A DNA stretch of 64,000 nucleotides from contig JAMXSV010000003.1 of assembly GCA_027559495.1 (NCBI GenBank), positions 1,550,001 to 1,614,000 on the forward strand, in the 5' to 3' direction. The position numbers and the translations under genes are program-made. The stretch is from Aurifilum marmelostoma (lineage: Eukaryota > Ascomycota > Sordariomycetes > Diaporthales > Cryphonectriaceae). Positions 1 to 10,978 of the stretch are shown piece after piece. The notes under the pieces are model-generated. The model was not told the DNA's origin, did no database searches, and saw nothing but the letters and a program-made list of their open reading frames with translations. Within the stretch, counting starts at the first letter, position 1. Each line of letters begins with the position of its first letter.

Positions 1-105
1 CTCTACTGTGATGATGGCACGAGTATTGAGGTTCATGCGTCTTATGTGGAGAGATACCACACCGAGGCGATCGACTTTGTGGTCGAGCAGCTTGGTGGTT
101 GCTAG
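1..105 (+). CDS. Possible 3' end of a gene entering from the left edge
   Basis: Frame 1 is open from the first base for 34 codons and stops with TAG at 103-105. The residues look protein-like, with aromatic, acidic and aliphatic residues in a balanced mix and the ending VVEQLGGC. I do not recognise the family. The upstream part lies outside the window, so start, length and function cannot be given. It could also be chance open sequence, since 34 codons is short. Confidence 0.3.
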   Translation, partial: LYCDDGTSIEVHASYVERYHTEAIDFVVEQLGGC

Positions 106-770
106 GGCGCTGGGCCGTCAGCGCCGTGTACGAATTCATGTTGAGAAATTCGGTTTAGTCATTATACTCATCAATAAAATTTTACGGAGCGGTGAGCGCT
201 CCGCCCTGTCCATGAATACTTCACGTATTAGATCGACATAAAAGAAGAAACGTCTTGGCAAGAAACAAACACGACAGGAGGCCGGACGTCGGTGTCACGC
301 TGGACGTCAGCAGTCTGATCGGGCAGGTGCGCTTTTCTTAAACTACATGCTCTCGCTATAGCTGGCCCTGAAATATCCCATGCCTAATGATCCCATGCTC
401 GGGTTGTCCCGCAGTGTCCTCCTTTCGTGACGCCAGATCCCCGCCATCTATTCTGACCATGACCTTGACCTTGACCGTGTCCGTAACCGCGAAAACCATC
501 AATACGCCGATAGAGTCCAATCAACCACCCTGTCTAGGGCAGACAGGTTAGGGGGTATTTAAACTAATCGCCAAACGACCCATTTGCGTTAAATGAAAAC
601 AAAGACTATGCCCCGCGAGACTCCTCGAGAATGCAAACCCTCGACCACCGTCCGTTACTGCAGATGGCAAAGCCTGACCAGCCATGCCGATTGGACTCGG
701 TCAAATCCATGGCCAGTAGTTATTCTGCGTGCACCGAGCCTGCCACGGCCGAATCTTGAGAATCCTGCGA
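106..770. other. Intergenic, no gene seen
   Basis: No frame with coding character. It lies between the possible 3' end at the left edge and the 3' end of the minus-strand gene at 771-2324, so it probably holds only 3' flanking sequence. Confidence 0.6.
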
Positions 771-2324
771 CTAGCAGACCTCGAGCTCGTTCCTGGCTTG
801 CGTACGCCTCCTCTTGGGTGTCCTTGGCGACAACGGAGGCGAGGCGACCCTGACACCAAGCCTAGCTGCCGCCAGTGCAGGGGAGGAAGGCGGATCTCTG
901 CCGGGAGAGCCGCCGTTGACAGAGTCGAAGCTGGTGTGAAAGACTTCCGAAAAGGTCTCCCTGCGCCGCTTGAGACTACCGAGACGGACCTCACGCTCCA
1001 GCTCCGACTCCCAGGTTTCCATTTCACCTTCTGAGAAATCGGAGACTTCCTCGTCGACAAGCTCGGCCCCGAGCGCTTGAGCAAGTCTCTCCTTGAGGCC
1101 CAGCACAGGCCAGATAGGCACCCTAGTGACTTCAACCTTTAGGCCGCCGTTGAAAAGAGCATCAGCGCCAGGCGCTTTGGTTGGCTCGGCAAAGCGCTCG
1201 AGGAAGGCGGCTGTCACGACTGTGCTGTAAACAACAAACTCCGCGGCACCGTTGTCCTGCGACAAGATTCTGATCGGGACGTCCCTGAAGATGGGCCTTG
1301 GTTTTATGCTGTCCTCAGAGACCGTGGATCGCTGTGACGACTTCTGTGATGACGAACTGGACGACGACCCGTTCTCCGGCGCATAGCACTGTGACTGTGC
1401 TATGGCAAGCATGATGGCGACCAGGTACGAGTCGTGGTCACCATTCTCTGGCACGAGTTTCTTCGACCGCAGACGTTGGAGATTGAAGACTGGTGTGTTC
1501 ATCTGATCTCCATCTGCCGGCCCAGGCACAACGCGATACAAGTTGTGGCGCACCATGGTCAGGTGTGTTCTGTTGACGAAGGCGAGCACAGGCCGGTTAG
1601 GTTGTTGGCAAGTTGTGGAGCCTCTTCTCCAGTCCGCGTCTCGGCTCTCGTCGTGGTCTTCGCTGTTGCTGCTGCGAGGAATCCGCCCATAAGAGCTCGA
1701 GGGTTTCGTTGCCACGCTATCAAACGAGGCATCAAGGCTGTCGGGTTGCTGCCACAGGACGGTAGCACGTACGGCGCGCTTCAGAGTATGATCTCCAAAA
1801 CGGCATTCGAGATCCACATTGCTCTTCGATTTGGACAAAGTGGCGGGGAAGAAGGTGCGCATAACTCGTTTGATGGAATGCGCAGTGAAGCAGCCGAGTT
1901 TGGGGCTGAGGATGGCCGTGAGGTCTTTGCTGAGCTCTGTCGCAATCCGGCTCGGGCGAAGTGGCAGCTTGGACATAGCGCTGAGATCTGGGACGGGTTC
2001 CCGTACGGGCTCGCGATCGACAAAGTGGACTCCGAGCAATCGCGCGTGGGCATCAGTCCAACAGATGGGGGTGATGAACAGCGACTCGCCACAGTGATCG
2101 TGCATGATGTCGTAGAGAGAGCCCTGCTCAGGACGGGTAATGCGCACTATACGCTGTGCTTTCCTCGGCCTTGCATCCTTAGGTGGTGAAATGGGTGTCG
2201 CTGGGAATTGTTGGATCGGGAGCTGCATATTTTCTGCATCGGGCATCTCTGCAAAAGGCTCCTGTGAAGAAGAAGGGGTTATTGGCGAAGTTGCAGCTGC
2301 AGCCTTGTGTTGTGCTGAGGCCAT
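771..2324 (-). CDS. Hypothetical protein, 517 aa, probably nuclear
   Basis: A single uninterrupted frame of 517 codons from ATG at 2324 to the stop at 771. I do not recognise the family. The first 45 residues are rich in Ser, Pro and Ala. A seven-serine run lies near residue 318, an acidic patch (EEVSDFSEGEME) near 426, and the C-terminus carries a basic cluster, PRTPKRRR, at about 500-507, which fits a nuclear localisation signal. The middle has an even, folded-looking composition. No intron is needed. It is divergent from the Arp2/3 subunit gene at 3598. Nuclear location is an inference from the basic motif only; no catalytic motif was seen. Confidence 0.72.
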   Translation of the reverse strand: MASAQHKAAAATSPITPSSSQEPFAEMPDAENMQLPIQQFPATPISPPKDARPRKAQRIVRITRPEQGSLYDIMHDHCGESLFITPICWTDAHARLLGVHFVDREPVREPVPDLSAMSKLPLRPSRIATELSKDLTAILSPKLGCFTAHSIKRVMRTFFPATLSKSKSNVDLECRFGDHTLKRAVRATVLWQQPDSLDASFDSVATKPSSSYGRIPRSSNSEDHDESRDADWRRGSTTCQQPNRPVLAFVNRTHLTMVRHNLYRVVPGPADGDQMNTPVFNLQRLRSKKLVPENGDHDSYLVAIMLAIAQSQCYAPENGSSSSSSSQKSSQRSTVSEDSIKPRPIFRDVPIRILSQDNGAAEFVVYSTVVTAAFLERFAEPTKAPGADALFNGGLKVEVTRVPIWPVLGLKERLAQALGAELVDEEVSDFSEGEMETWESELEREVRLGSLKRRRETFSEVFHTSFDSVNGGSPGRDPPSSPALAAARLGVRVASPPLSPRTPKRRRTQARNELEVC

Positions 2325-3597
2325 GCTGGTGGTGAGCCTTGAGTTGAACAGCTGACCCAGGAGAGGGCTGTGATTGAATATTGACCTATGCGCAAGGTGT
2401 TAATGGCTGTGGAGGGTCGCCGTATCCTTGCTTGTGTGTCGCACTGATGCTGGGTAGGCACCAGAAATGTGCAGCAAAAGATGGAAATGTGAATGGGTAT
2501 ACGCACCCAAGGATCTGCATCAAGGAAAGCCTCCCTTGACAGGATGCCGAATTTCCTGAAGGTAATGCGCTAATGATGTGAGGGGCAGAACTAGACTGTC
2601 CGTATGGGACTGGCGATAGTCGTGATAAGGCTGAGGCCAGGGACGGTGATGCGGGATTGAGTGGAGACTTGGAATGTTGACGTGACGCGACTGGACTCTG
2701 GGGCCTCCCTCTGTGGGAGTCCAGCAGCTCACAGTTCTTTATTCCCCAAATAGAATGCAAACTTTGGAAATCTGCAGTTGCGCTTCTTAGACAGAGATGG
2801 GATCTGCATAAAAATAGCTGGTATGAGAAAGGGTGCAGAAGAACAAAAAAAGGTAGGTGGTGAGAGGGTCGAGGCAAGGTCGCGTAAGACTTAGGGTCAC
2901 CAAACAAGGCGACCACGACTGGGGACTGGGGGTTTTTAATGACAGCCAGCAAACAGCATGACAGATAGATAGGCTGGGCGGTGGCGGCCACTGGGTTCCA
3001 GAAAAGGAGGCCTGGCACAGAAAACCTGCCAGGGTGACGGACGGAAGAGGAGGGAGTGGGAATGTGAGCTGGGGAGGGACAGGAACCTTGGAATGATGAC
3101 ACGCAAAAAGCAAGTTGCCGGGGTACCAGGCCAACTGGGGGGCGAATGTCTCATGCGCGCTCCGGCCCCACTTGTCCACCTGGCCACCCTCGTCCCACCC
3201 TCCAACTCACTGCAACCGACGCGAAAGGAGACACCAAGTCACGTGAGTCTAGGCAGCACCAGCCCCTTCTTCATCCCTCCTTCCCATTCCACAAGGTGGC
3301 TTATCCTTGTCCACTTTGGCTGAAAGGTATCTGCTGACGAAGATTCGGTTAGAAGCACCACTAATCCTAATATAGTTAGTGACTTTGGGAACTGGAAGAG
3401 ACGTCACCCAACTCATAGCTGGTCCAACATCGACTCAGGGGAAAGCGAAGTAGTAAGTACAGCATTAGGCAAGCATCACAGCCCCTCCAGGCGAAACCCT
3501 TGTCAACAACCACCTCGATATCACTTCTTCGAGACCTTCTCGACCATTGAACCAGAGCTCACCCATAACAGCTCGCCTGAGGGGCGCATAAGCCACA
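2325..3597. other. Divergent intergenic region
   Basis: About 1.27 kb between the starts of two divergent genes, so it should hold both promoters. The 3' half (about 3160-3590) is C/T-rich, as in many ascomycete leaders. No conserved open frame or RNA gene was seen. Confidence 0.55.
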
Positions 3598-4444
3598 ATG
3601 CCTGTGAGTGTCCAGATACCTATACTACCAACACCCATATTCCTCCCCCTCCTTTTCCGGGGCTCTCCAGGTGATTCCAGCTGGAAGCTCCTACTCACCT
3701 CCCACCCTCGCTCCCAACGACACCGCCACAAGCTTGCTCACCTGCTGACCTCCCATCAACTCCTACCAGGCCTACAACTCCATCTTCAACGCCGACCCTA
3801 ACGTCCCGCGCCTGATCGGCAACTTCCCCCTCCTCCCCCTGCGCACCAAGACCCGCGGGCCTGCCTACACCCTCCCCCCTGCCAAACCCGCCGCTGCCGC
3901 CCAACGAGTCTCCCGACCCAGAGTCTGAGAGCTACGACGTCCTGGACGAGGTCCTGTCGCTGTTCAGGGCCAACACATTCTTCCGCAACTTCGAGATCCA
4001 GGGCACCGCCGACAGGCTCCTCATCTATGGCATCCTCTTCGTGTCCGAGTGTCTAACCAAGATCAAGCCGGGCGCCGACGTGCGGACGGCCGGCAAGGAT
4101 GTCATGAACCTGGCGCTGGATACCAACTTTGCCGTCCCCGGTGACCCTGCCTTCCCTCTCAACCAGGTATGTTATCTGCTGCCGCTGCCCGGACGGATAA
4201 TGTGGTGCAGGTTCGCAAAGAAAAGAAATCGAGGACAGATTGGCTGACTGCTTGGCTGCAAAAATAGATGTACGAGCCACCCCGCGACAGACAGGATGCT
4301 GAGCAGCTGCGCCAGTACATGTCTCAGGTGCGCCAGGAGCTGGCTACCAGGTTACTGGCAAGGGTGTATGCGGACGGAGACGAGAAGCCCAGCAAGTGGT
4401 GGCTGAGCTTCACGAAGAGGAAGTTCATGGGCAAGGCGCTGTGA
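3598..4444 (+). CDS. arc18: Arp2/3 complex subunit 3 (ARPC3 / p21-Arc), frame interrupted
   Basis: Subunit of the Arp2/3 complex, which nucleates branched actin for endocytic patches. Exons are 3598-3603 (only Met-Pro), 3770-4166 and 4268-4444. The joined protein starts MPAYNSIFNADP, followed by the family blocks IGNFPLLPLRTKTRGPAYTL, LFRANTFFRNFEIQG, RLLIYGILFVSECLTKIKPG and SKWWLSFTKRKFMGKAL. Exon 2 contains a frame break: after PAYTLP the frame runs into a stop, while the conserved sequence resumes at NESPDPESESYD in the next frame. The break falls at a run of six C at 3874-3879; with five C the frame is continuous and the protein is 192 aa, normal for ARPC3. A sequencing over-call is more likely than a pseudogene. 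Its 3' end faces that of trm6. Confidence 0.9.
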
Positions 4445-4912
4445 GCGGGAAAGTTGGGTGAGAAAATAGGTTCCGGTCCCCTTTCTGATCTCGGAAAGGG
4501 AGCATGATGGGCATACTCTTCTTCATTATAGACCCCTATGCAGGCCCAAGAAACATGCACCCGGAATGAGACGTCGCTTCTCTCGGGATTTTGCGGTCAT
4601 CATAGTCTGGTAGATATCACATCAACCTCTCCCGGCCAATGGAAATCCAGTTGCACGCTTTGGGTAGAGCGGATGGCCAGATCACCAGGAATAAGATTCG
4701 CATAAATGTTAGGCAGACCATCGAAATCATCTTGCTTGGTATCTGGCTTAACGTCTGTGCGTGCTCTACGAGGAATGCTCAGAGAACTGATCTCGGGGTA
4801 TCATTTACTTCTATGAAAACTTCCCTCTCCCATGAGAATCATGCTTCGACAGCTAATGTAATCTGTGATCGGTTGTCCGACGTCTGGGTGCACCCAGACG
4901 CGGAGTCAGTTC
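4445..4912. other. Convergent spacer between arc18 and trm6
   Basis: About 470 bp between two convergent 3' ends. It holds 3' UTR sequence of both genes. No conserved frame is seen. Confidence 0.6.
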
Positions 4913-6919
4913 TCAGGCGTGGTAACCGGCAGCAGGCGTGCCAGCCTCGGCAGGAGTCCCCTCTGCCGTGCTGGTCCCGGCCCTCTTCTTCTGGAACTTG
5001 CCCCTCGCGGCGATCTTGCCCTCGGCAGGCTTCGCACGCCAGGCTGTGAACACAAACCCCTCGGCACCCCCGCGAGTCGTCATCACGGGATGGGTCCTGC
5101 CGGGCAAGACCTGCCACTTCTTTGCCCTGCTGTGGTGCAGCTGCACGCCCAGCAGGAGCTGGGGGTTCAGGGGGGAACTCGTCGGTGCCCTCCCAGCGCT
5201 CGAGCTCCTCCGGCGTCTTGCCGGCGGTGTCGAGGCGCCCGATGAAGGCTGCCCGGCGGGCCACGCTGAAGCAGTCGACGAGCTTGGCGAGGGGTTCTAT
5301 GTGCGGGCTGTAGATGGCGACAGGTGCGCCGCCGTCGAGGAGCGGGAGGAGGGGCCGCAGCACCGAGATGGGGTCCATCGTGCTTGCTACCACGAGTCCG
5401 CTGAAGCCGCCCGCCCGGGCAGAGTCGACGACGTAGCGCGTGCGCGCCCAGCGCCGTCGCTTGCGGTGGTAGTTCCCGCGGCGGTTTGGTTTCCAGGAGG
5501 AGACCTCCTCGGCTGTGTTGGTCGGGGGCTCGGTGGTGTAGACGGAGTCGAGTTCGGGTTCGAGCAGTTGGAGCCAGGTGAGGGTGAGAAGGTGGTTAAG
5601 GAGTGGATGTGGCGGGTGGTTCGGGTTCGTGCTGTCATACTGCCAGTAGTTGAGATGGGTGAGGTTGGGCTGGCCGTTGGTGTGGACCAGGGTCATGGTA
5701 TTGGTGGGTTTGTAGGGGATGTCAAAGTCGGATCTTCGAGGCTGTGGCTGTCGGCGTTTCTTGGAGGTTTCTGTCCCGTCAGAGGAGGGATTCGGTTGCG
5801 AGACGACCGCCACCTCTCCAGCCTCCTTTGGGTTTCCTTCGTGGTCACGTTTGACCGACGCCTGAGCAGTCTCCTTGACTTCACCTTCCGGCTGGGCCAC
5901 ACCGTTCGAACGCTCTTCTGCGCCTTTCCCTGTGTTCTTGGCCTCACTGGGGTACAGGACTCCCATCCTCTCGGCGAGTGCTGCCACTAGTAGGCCACCT
6001 GTGTCGTCTACGACCAGGTATCTCGTGCCCTCAGGTTCCCTTGGCTTTCGCGCATCCTCGATCTCCATCTCCTCCGACTTTTCCATTGGAGGTATGTCGT
6101 CAGCCGCCGCGTTGTCCACTTGACTGAAGTGGATATTTGCCCAGCAGCCGACGAGCCCAAGCATCTCCTCCCTCATCTCCATGATCTTGCTGCCATCTCG
6201 CTCGCCCATCCAGAAATTTCCGAAATTGTTCACGTCCACGGGCAAGACCGTAAACCTCCTCAGGAACTTCTTCTCCTTGAGCAGCTTGTACTTGGCCATG
6301 CTGAAGGTGGTCTTCTGGTCCATGCCCGTATGCGCCAGCATGAGCTTGGCGATCAGGTCCTGTCCCGAGTCGGTGCCGTCGCGCTTCAGGGCCTCAATCT
6401 CCTCCCACGTCAGCGTCTGCCTCGCGTTGTCGTCGATGATCTCGCGGTTGGACCGGACGACCACCGCCCCGGTCTCGCTATCCACCAGACTGTACTCGAC
6501 GCCATCTGTCGCTGATATTATCTTGTCCTCGGGCGCGGCGCTGTCTTGTCTAGACGAGGTGGTCTCTTCGGAAATTACGTCGGCGTGGAGCTCGGAGGCG
6601 GGCACGACGCGGAGGCGGGCGAATGAATTGCTCGACGCATCTTTGTCCTGAAGCTCGTAGGTAAGATGGTAAGGACGTTTTATAATGAGGTTGCTTGGGA
6701 AACAGCCGTATCTGCCTAGGGAAAGGGTTCTGGAGGCTCAACAAGTCAGCAGGTCGGCATTTGCATCGATGGAGGAGGGCTGATATCCTTCTAGAATTGA
6801 CTGGCTGGGGGGGGGGGTTTTCCGTACGTGTTTGGGGTGATCTGGAGGAGCCGTGTGCTCCCATTAGGAAGCCGCAAGAGAACCCAGGCATTGGGTTCGA
6901 TTAAAGAGTGTGTGCCCAT
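4913..6919 (-). CDS. trm6: tRNA (adenine(58)-N1)-methyltransferase non-catalytic subunit Trm6/Gcd10, frame interrupted
   Basis: Partner of Trm61 in the nuclear m1A58 tRNA methyltransferase. In the family, Trm6 binds tRNA but does not bind the methyl donor. Exon 1 is 6919-6828 and encodes PNAWVLLRLPNGSTRLLQI, the typical N-terminus. The intron 6827-6730 contains an 11-base G run (plus strand). Exon 2, 6729-4913, continues with LSLGRYGCFPSNLIIKRPYH and the Rossmann-like C-terminal half. Near the end the frame breaks at six G (plus strand) at 5170-5175. Removing one base joins DEFPLNPQLLLGVQLHHSRA to the conserved KKWQVLPGRTHPVMTTRGGA tail, which stops at 4913 and gives 635 aa. Read without correction, the last roughly 100 residues are nonsense and run on to 4839. 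The central segment (residues about 235-330) is low-complexity. Confidence 0.9.
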
Positions 6920-7671
6920 TCTGCACAATCTGGTGAAATAAGAAAAGCACCTCTTGTGAGTTGTCTGTTTTGAGGAATGGATAAAGAAAGAGAAAAAGTT
7001 CACTGACGAAAAAATCAGAGCGATTGGCTGCAGAGTGGGGTGGAGGTGTCGAGTCCAGGTCCCTGCATTCCCCCACACTGAAGTGAACCCCAGCAGCCCA
7101 GTAGGGCCTGTGGGGACGTGTTACAGGGCTCCAAAGCTCCGCAGCAGGCATTACCTAGCTGCTAGGTAGTAATCACTAACATCGTAGTATATTTCTTGAG
7201 CATGTAAGTCAGAATGACAAGGAAGGCTATCTCAATCCTCTCTTCATGACCAGCCCCAGTTCTGAATACGCAGCTTGAAGAATCAAATAAAATTTTCCCA
7301 ATCTCAGATTCATCAGGAGAATACAGTCCAACAAGTTTTTATTCAAGATTGGCTTGTATGTAATCCAATATTAATACAGATAGTAGCGTACTCATCGTAT
7401 AGACTTCTCAGCTTTGACAACCCACACAAAACGACATCTCTCAATACTTTCCAGGAAGCTTTTGATGCATATCACTGAAGATATGCAGAAGTTTTGTTGC
7501 AATGAACGATTATGCCTCACCTATTACTGTGTTAACTGAGACTGTTCTCTCCGGACTGAGCAATTTTCCGTGCTCATCAAGGGGCGGAATGGGAGGTCAG
7601 ACTCGCGGCTCTGTTCTCGACCGAGTCACTAGCATTGTCAGCGCACCAGAATCTGTGATTACGGAAAGATC
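6920..7671. other. Intergenic, upstream of trm6
   Basis: About 750 bp covering the trm6 promoter and leader and the 3' side of the gene at 7672-9080. AT-rich around 7200-7480. No supported gene. Confidence 0.55.
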
Positions 7672-9080
7672 CTAATAAAAAGAGACATGGGTGCTCACTT
7701 CATCGCCATAGCTGCCCTCCATATCCACGACAGACCTGCCGTGGGCTGGGCCAGAGCGGTGGCTGGACTCACCGGACTTCTTCTTTCCCTTGCCTCTGCC
7801 TGGTTTCTTTGACGAACCACCCTTGATGGCATCTGCATCTTGCTTCTGTAGTTCCTTCACGTCCAGGAACTCATTGGATGCGAGAACTTCATGATCGGGA
7901 ATGGCTACCTTTTCGGCCGGGCAAAGATAGACTAAAAAGTCAACATAGTATTAGAAGCCCAGCCAAACACAACACGCCATACTTAGGTGAGCCAGTCACC
8001 TGGCTATCTACTCAAGTCATATGGAAGGCGACGCAGGTGGAATACTTACCCCTAAACGCAAATTCTCGGATGATATCTTCCTCGGTGTATCTATTCTTCG
8101 GCTCATGGCATCTCAGGCTCTTGTCGTTAAAGTGCTTCAAGGCTGCATCGTTCTTGAACGGATGCTGCGAGAAAACCACCGGGTCGTTGATGCCGGCCTG
8201 CTCGCTCAGGTTGCACCTGACGACATACCATCCAGGTCCACACCTCGGGTCAGTAAAGGCGTAGTCCTTTGTCTCGATCTCCCAGAATTCAACTGCATTC
8301 TTCTCTTGGGCCAGACCGGCATTGCTCGGACCAGGTGTAGCCTGCCGGGTCAAAGTTGTCCTGGGTTTCTTGGACGGGGATCCGGCGAGGGCGTGCTCTG
8401 GTTCTCCCCCCAGAGCTGGGCCGCTTGCCGCTCGCCTTCTGTGTCCCAGAGGGACCTGCATTGCCTCGTGAAGATGGAGATGTGATGTCTCTATGAGCAT
8501 CAGTCGGCCCGCCGCCTCCGGTCATTATCCCAAGTCCTCTTGGCGTGACCGGTGTCATGGGCGCTTCAGGGACGAACCCTCCAGTGCGAGGCGGCGGGCC
8601 CATGCTCATGCTTGGTTCAAGGCGGGTTGCGATAGGGGAAATCTCCCTGCCCAAGGGCATAGTGAAGGACCGAGCATCTGTGTGCTCGTCCTCGGGATCG
8701 TATTCGTCATCGTTGCTAGTGATGCCGAGCGGCAGGTCTGCGGTGTGAACGGAGACGGCGGACTGATGAATCCGGAATGTCTCCAGACACTCGCGCAGCC
8801 AGGGCTCGTGGTCGTCAATGAAGCCATGGAGGAGTTGGTCGGCCGTCTGCGATGTCTCTTTCTCGGTCAGGATCGTCCGCGCACGGGCGATCTTGGCGAG
8901 ACCGACATTCAGCCCATTCTTGATGTCAGCAAAAGCTGCAAGCAACTCGTCGCTCAGTATGGGCTTCCAGTCTCTCTTTATGTGTATGTTGACGGTATAA
9001 TCAACGATACTGTACTCCTCGGAGAATCCGTGGCGTACTTCAGCGATGGTCCTGTCATCAACTCTGCTATTGGACGCCAT
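7672..9080 (-). CDS. Hypothetical protein, about 429 aa, two exons, frame interrupted
   Basis: Family not recognised. Exon 1 runs from ATG at 9080 (context TTCAAATGG) to 8050; exon 2 is 7931-7672. The N-terminal roughly 140 residues look helical and folded (for example DWKPILSDELLAAFADIKNG). A Pro/Ser/Gly-rich linker follows, then a second block with GPGWYVVRCNLSEQAG and VVFSQHPFKNDAALKHFNDK, and a basic Gly/Lys-rich tail (KKPGRGKGKKKSG). Exon 1 is broken at six C (plus strand) at 8406-8411. With five, PSSGGEPEHALAGSPSKKPR follows on and exon phases match exactly (1290 nt total). The tail exon could splice again at a GTGAGC near 7690, so the C-terminus is less certain. No catalytic motif is seen. 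Confidence 0.65.
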
Positions 9081-10978
9081 TTGAATGGTCGTGAGTATCC
9101 TTATGATCTACTTAGGTGAGAAGACAGTGGGCTTCTGGTGAAGCCAGACACCTTGGACAGACTGAGAGATGACTGTGGACTTTTCTGAAGAACTCAAGGT
9201 GCCAGGGTCAACCCTCACAAGAAGATGGAGATGAGTAGAGACAAGATTCAAATGACAGAGACATGAATAAAGAAACTTCTTCCTGGCAACATGGACCGGC
9301 AAGCTACGTCCGGCTTTTTATAATCGCAGTCGACCCCTGGTCGAACCTCAGGTAGGGTAGACTAGGCGAGGAGAGGGTGGTCGGTCAAGGAGTGTAAAAA
9401 CGCCATACAGCATGAGAACAGTAAAGAAAAAGAACTCGAGGGTGAGTGGGAAATACTCAGATTGGCTGGACCGAGGACAAGCCTCAGCCGCGCCAGGCGA
9501 TGGTTTAATCGGGACCTTGCAAACACATGAAACAAGAAACGGCCCTGGAGGCTGCATACAAAAGTACTGAATAAACATCGGATGTCTTCAGCTCTCATGC
9601 CAGTCCATGAATCATGAAAGTGCTGGATCTGGCAGTGCTCCAATCCTGCAGTGTAATTATCTCGGGGATACTCCTGGGCTGAGGGTCTCGATGGCATATA
9701 AACGGTAATAAGATGGCGGGTGAGTTCCCCGTAGGACCCGTTAAAACCCTTCTTACCTATGTTCACTCTTACGGAGACAACCCATCACCTCAATCGGCAT
9801 TTCAGAAGGAGGTAGGTATGTATGTGTGTGTATAGTGAAACTATACCATGGCGTGGGAGGCAAATACCCCCAGTCTCGAACCACCCTGCATAACATCTTG
9901 CATACCTCAGCTTGCTTCCTAGATTATTGCTTTTCCCCCAGGGTGCAAGCTACAGAGAAAAGCACAGAAACAAGGATGCATTCTCAACCATAGAATTTTT
10001 TGTTTTCTTTTTCTGGTGTTGAGAATGCAACCAGCACAGCCGTTATCACATCGGGACCCAGCCAATGACAAGGAAGAGCGCCAGCCGCCAGCCAATCAAC
10101 GCTCTCGACTATTATGTTCCTGGAACCAACGTGCATATCCAACACCACACAGCCTCCCCTTCGCTTGCAGAGCGTCAGTATCCTGTTAACAGGTTTTTCA
10201 GACCGCCAGCTGCTGCCTAGCACACCCAAGGGCAACTGGAGGCCTCCTCGAGCAGGCTCCTCGGTCGACTGTTTGGGCGTGTCTACCCTCTTGGTTTTTA
10301 TCCTTGTTAGCTTTGTGGTTTTCCATCATGTGGTCAGCTTTTACTAGGATTGAATGTAGCATTAGACAAGATGCATTTTCCTACATGCTTTAAAAAGATA
10401 AAGACGAGAATCAAAGCGAAAATTAATACGAAGGATCTAGTGCGAGAATATGTACGAAAGTTTTAGCGATTGGACGAGTAGCGTTGTTTCTTTATATCCC
10501 TATATCAAAAAATTACTCGATTTTTTACACTTTAACAGGGTATCAAAACCAACAGGCTGAGAACGGCGCCCATGCAGGTACTAGTTTCCCAAAGTACCCA
10601 AAGACTGGGCCCTATTCCATGGAGACATATTGCAAATGGGAAGGCATCTGTATTACACAACTACTGTAAATATTCTCTTTGGAAGCTGAGCATCGGCGGG
10701 GCAACAAACTCTGGTGATTCTTGGAAATTTGTACTGATGCAAAGTGATGTGTTATGCAACACAGACGGTGCCTTACGCACCTTGATTGTACAGGTATGGA
10801 AAGTAATCTGAGAAGATCCAACCTTGTAGGTCCTCCTCCGCAAGACCCCGGAAAATCACACTTGCAGCTCCCGTGGCGTCCATATATTCGCGTTGGATCG
10901 ACGAAAGCTCTAGTCACAGCACTGCTCTTCATACGAAGACACAGTCACACTCAATCAGGACAGCACGAGGCAGGTCAT
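9081..10978. other. Intergenic, about 1.9 kb, no gene seen
   Basis: Upstream of the gene at 7672-9080 and downstream of the peptidase at 10979. The open frames present are short with unnatural composition. The stretch 10340-10560 is AT-rich. No repeat or RNA gene was recognised. Confidence 0.55.

Noticed and set aside
4938..5990. 350-codon plus-strand open frame opposite trm6
   Set aside because: Antisense shadow of a GC-rich exon; the minus strand has clear Trm6 homology.
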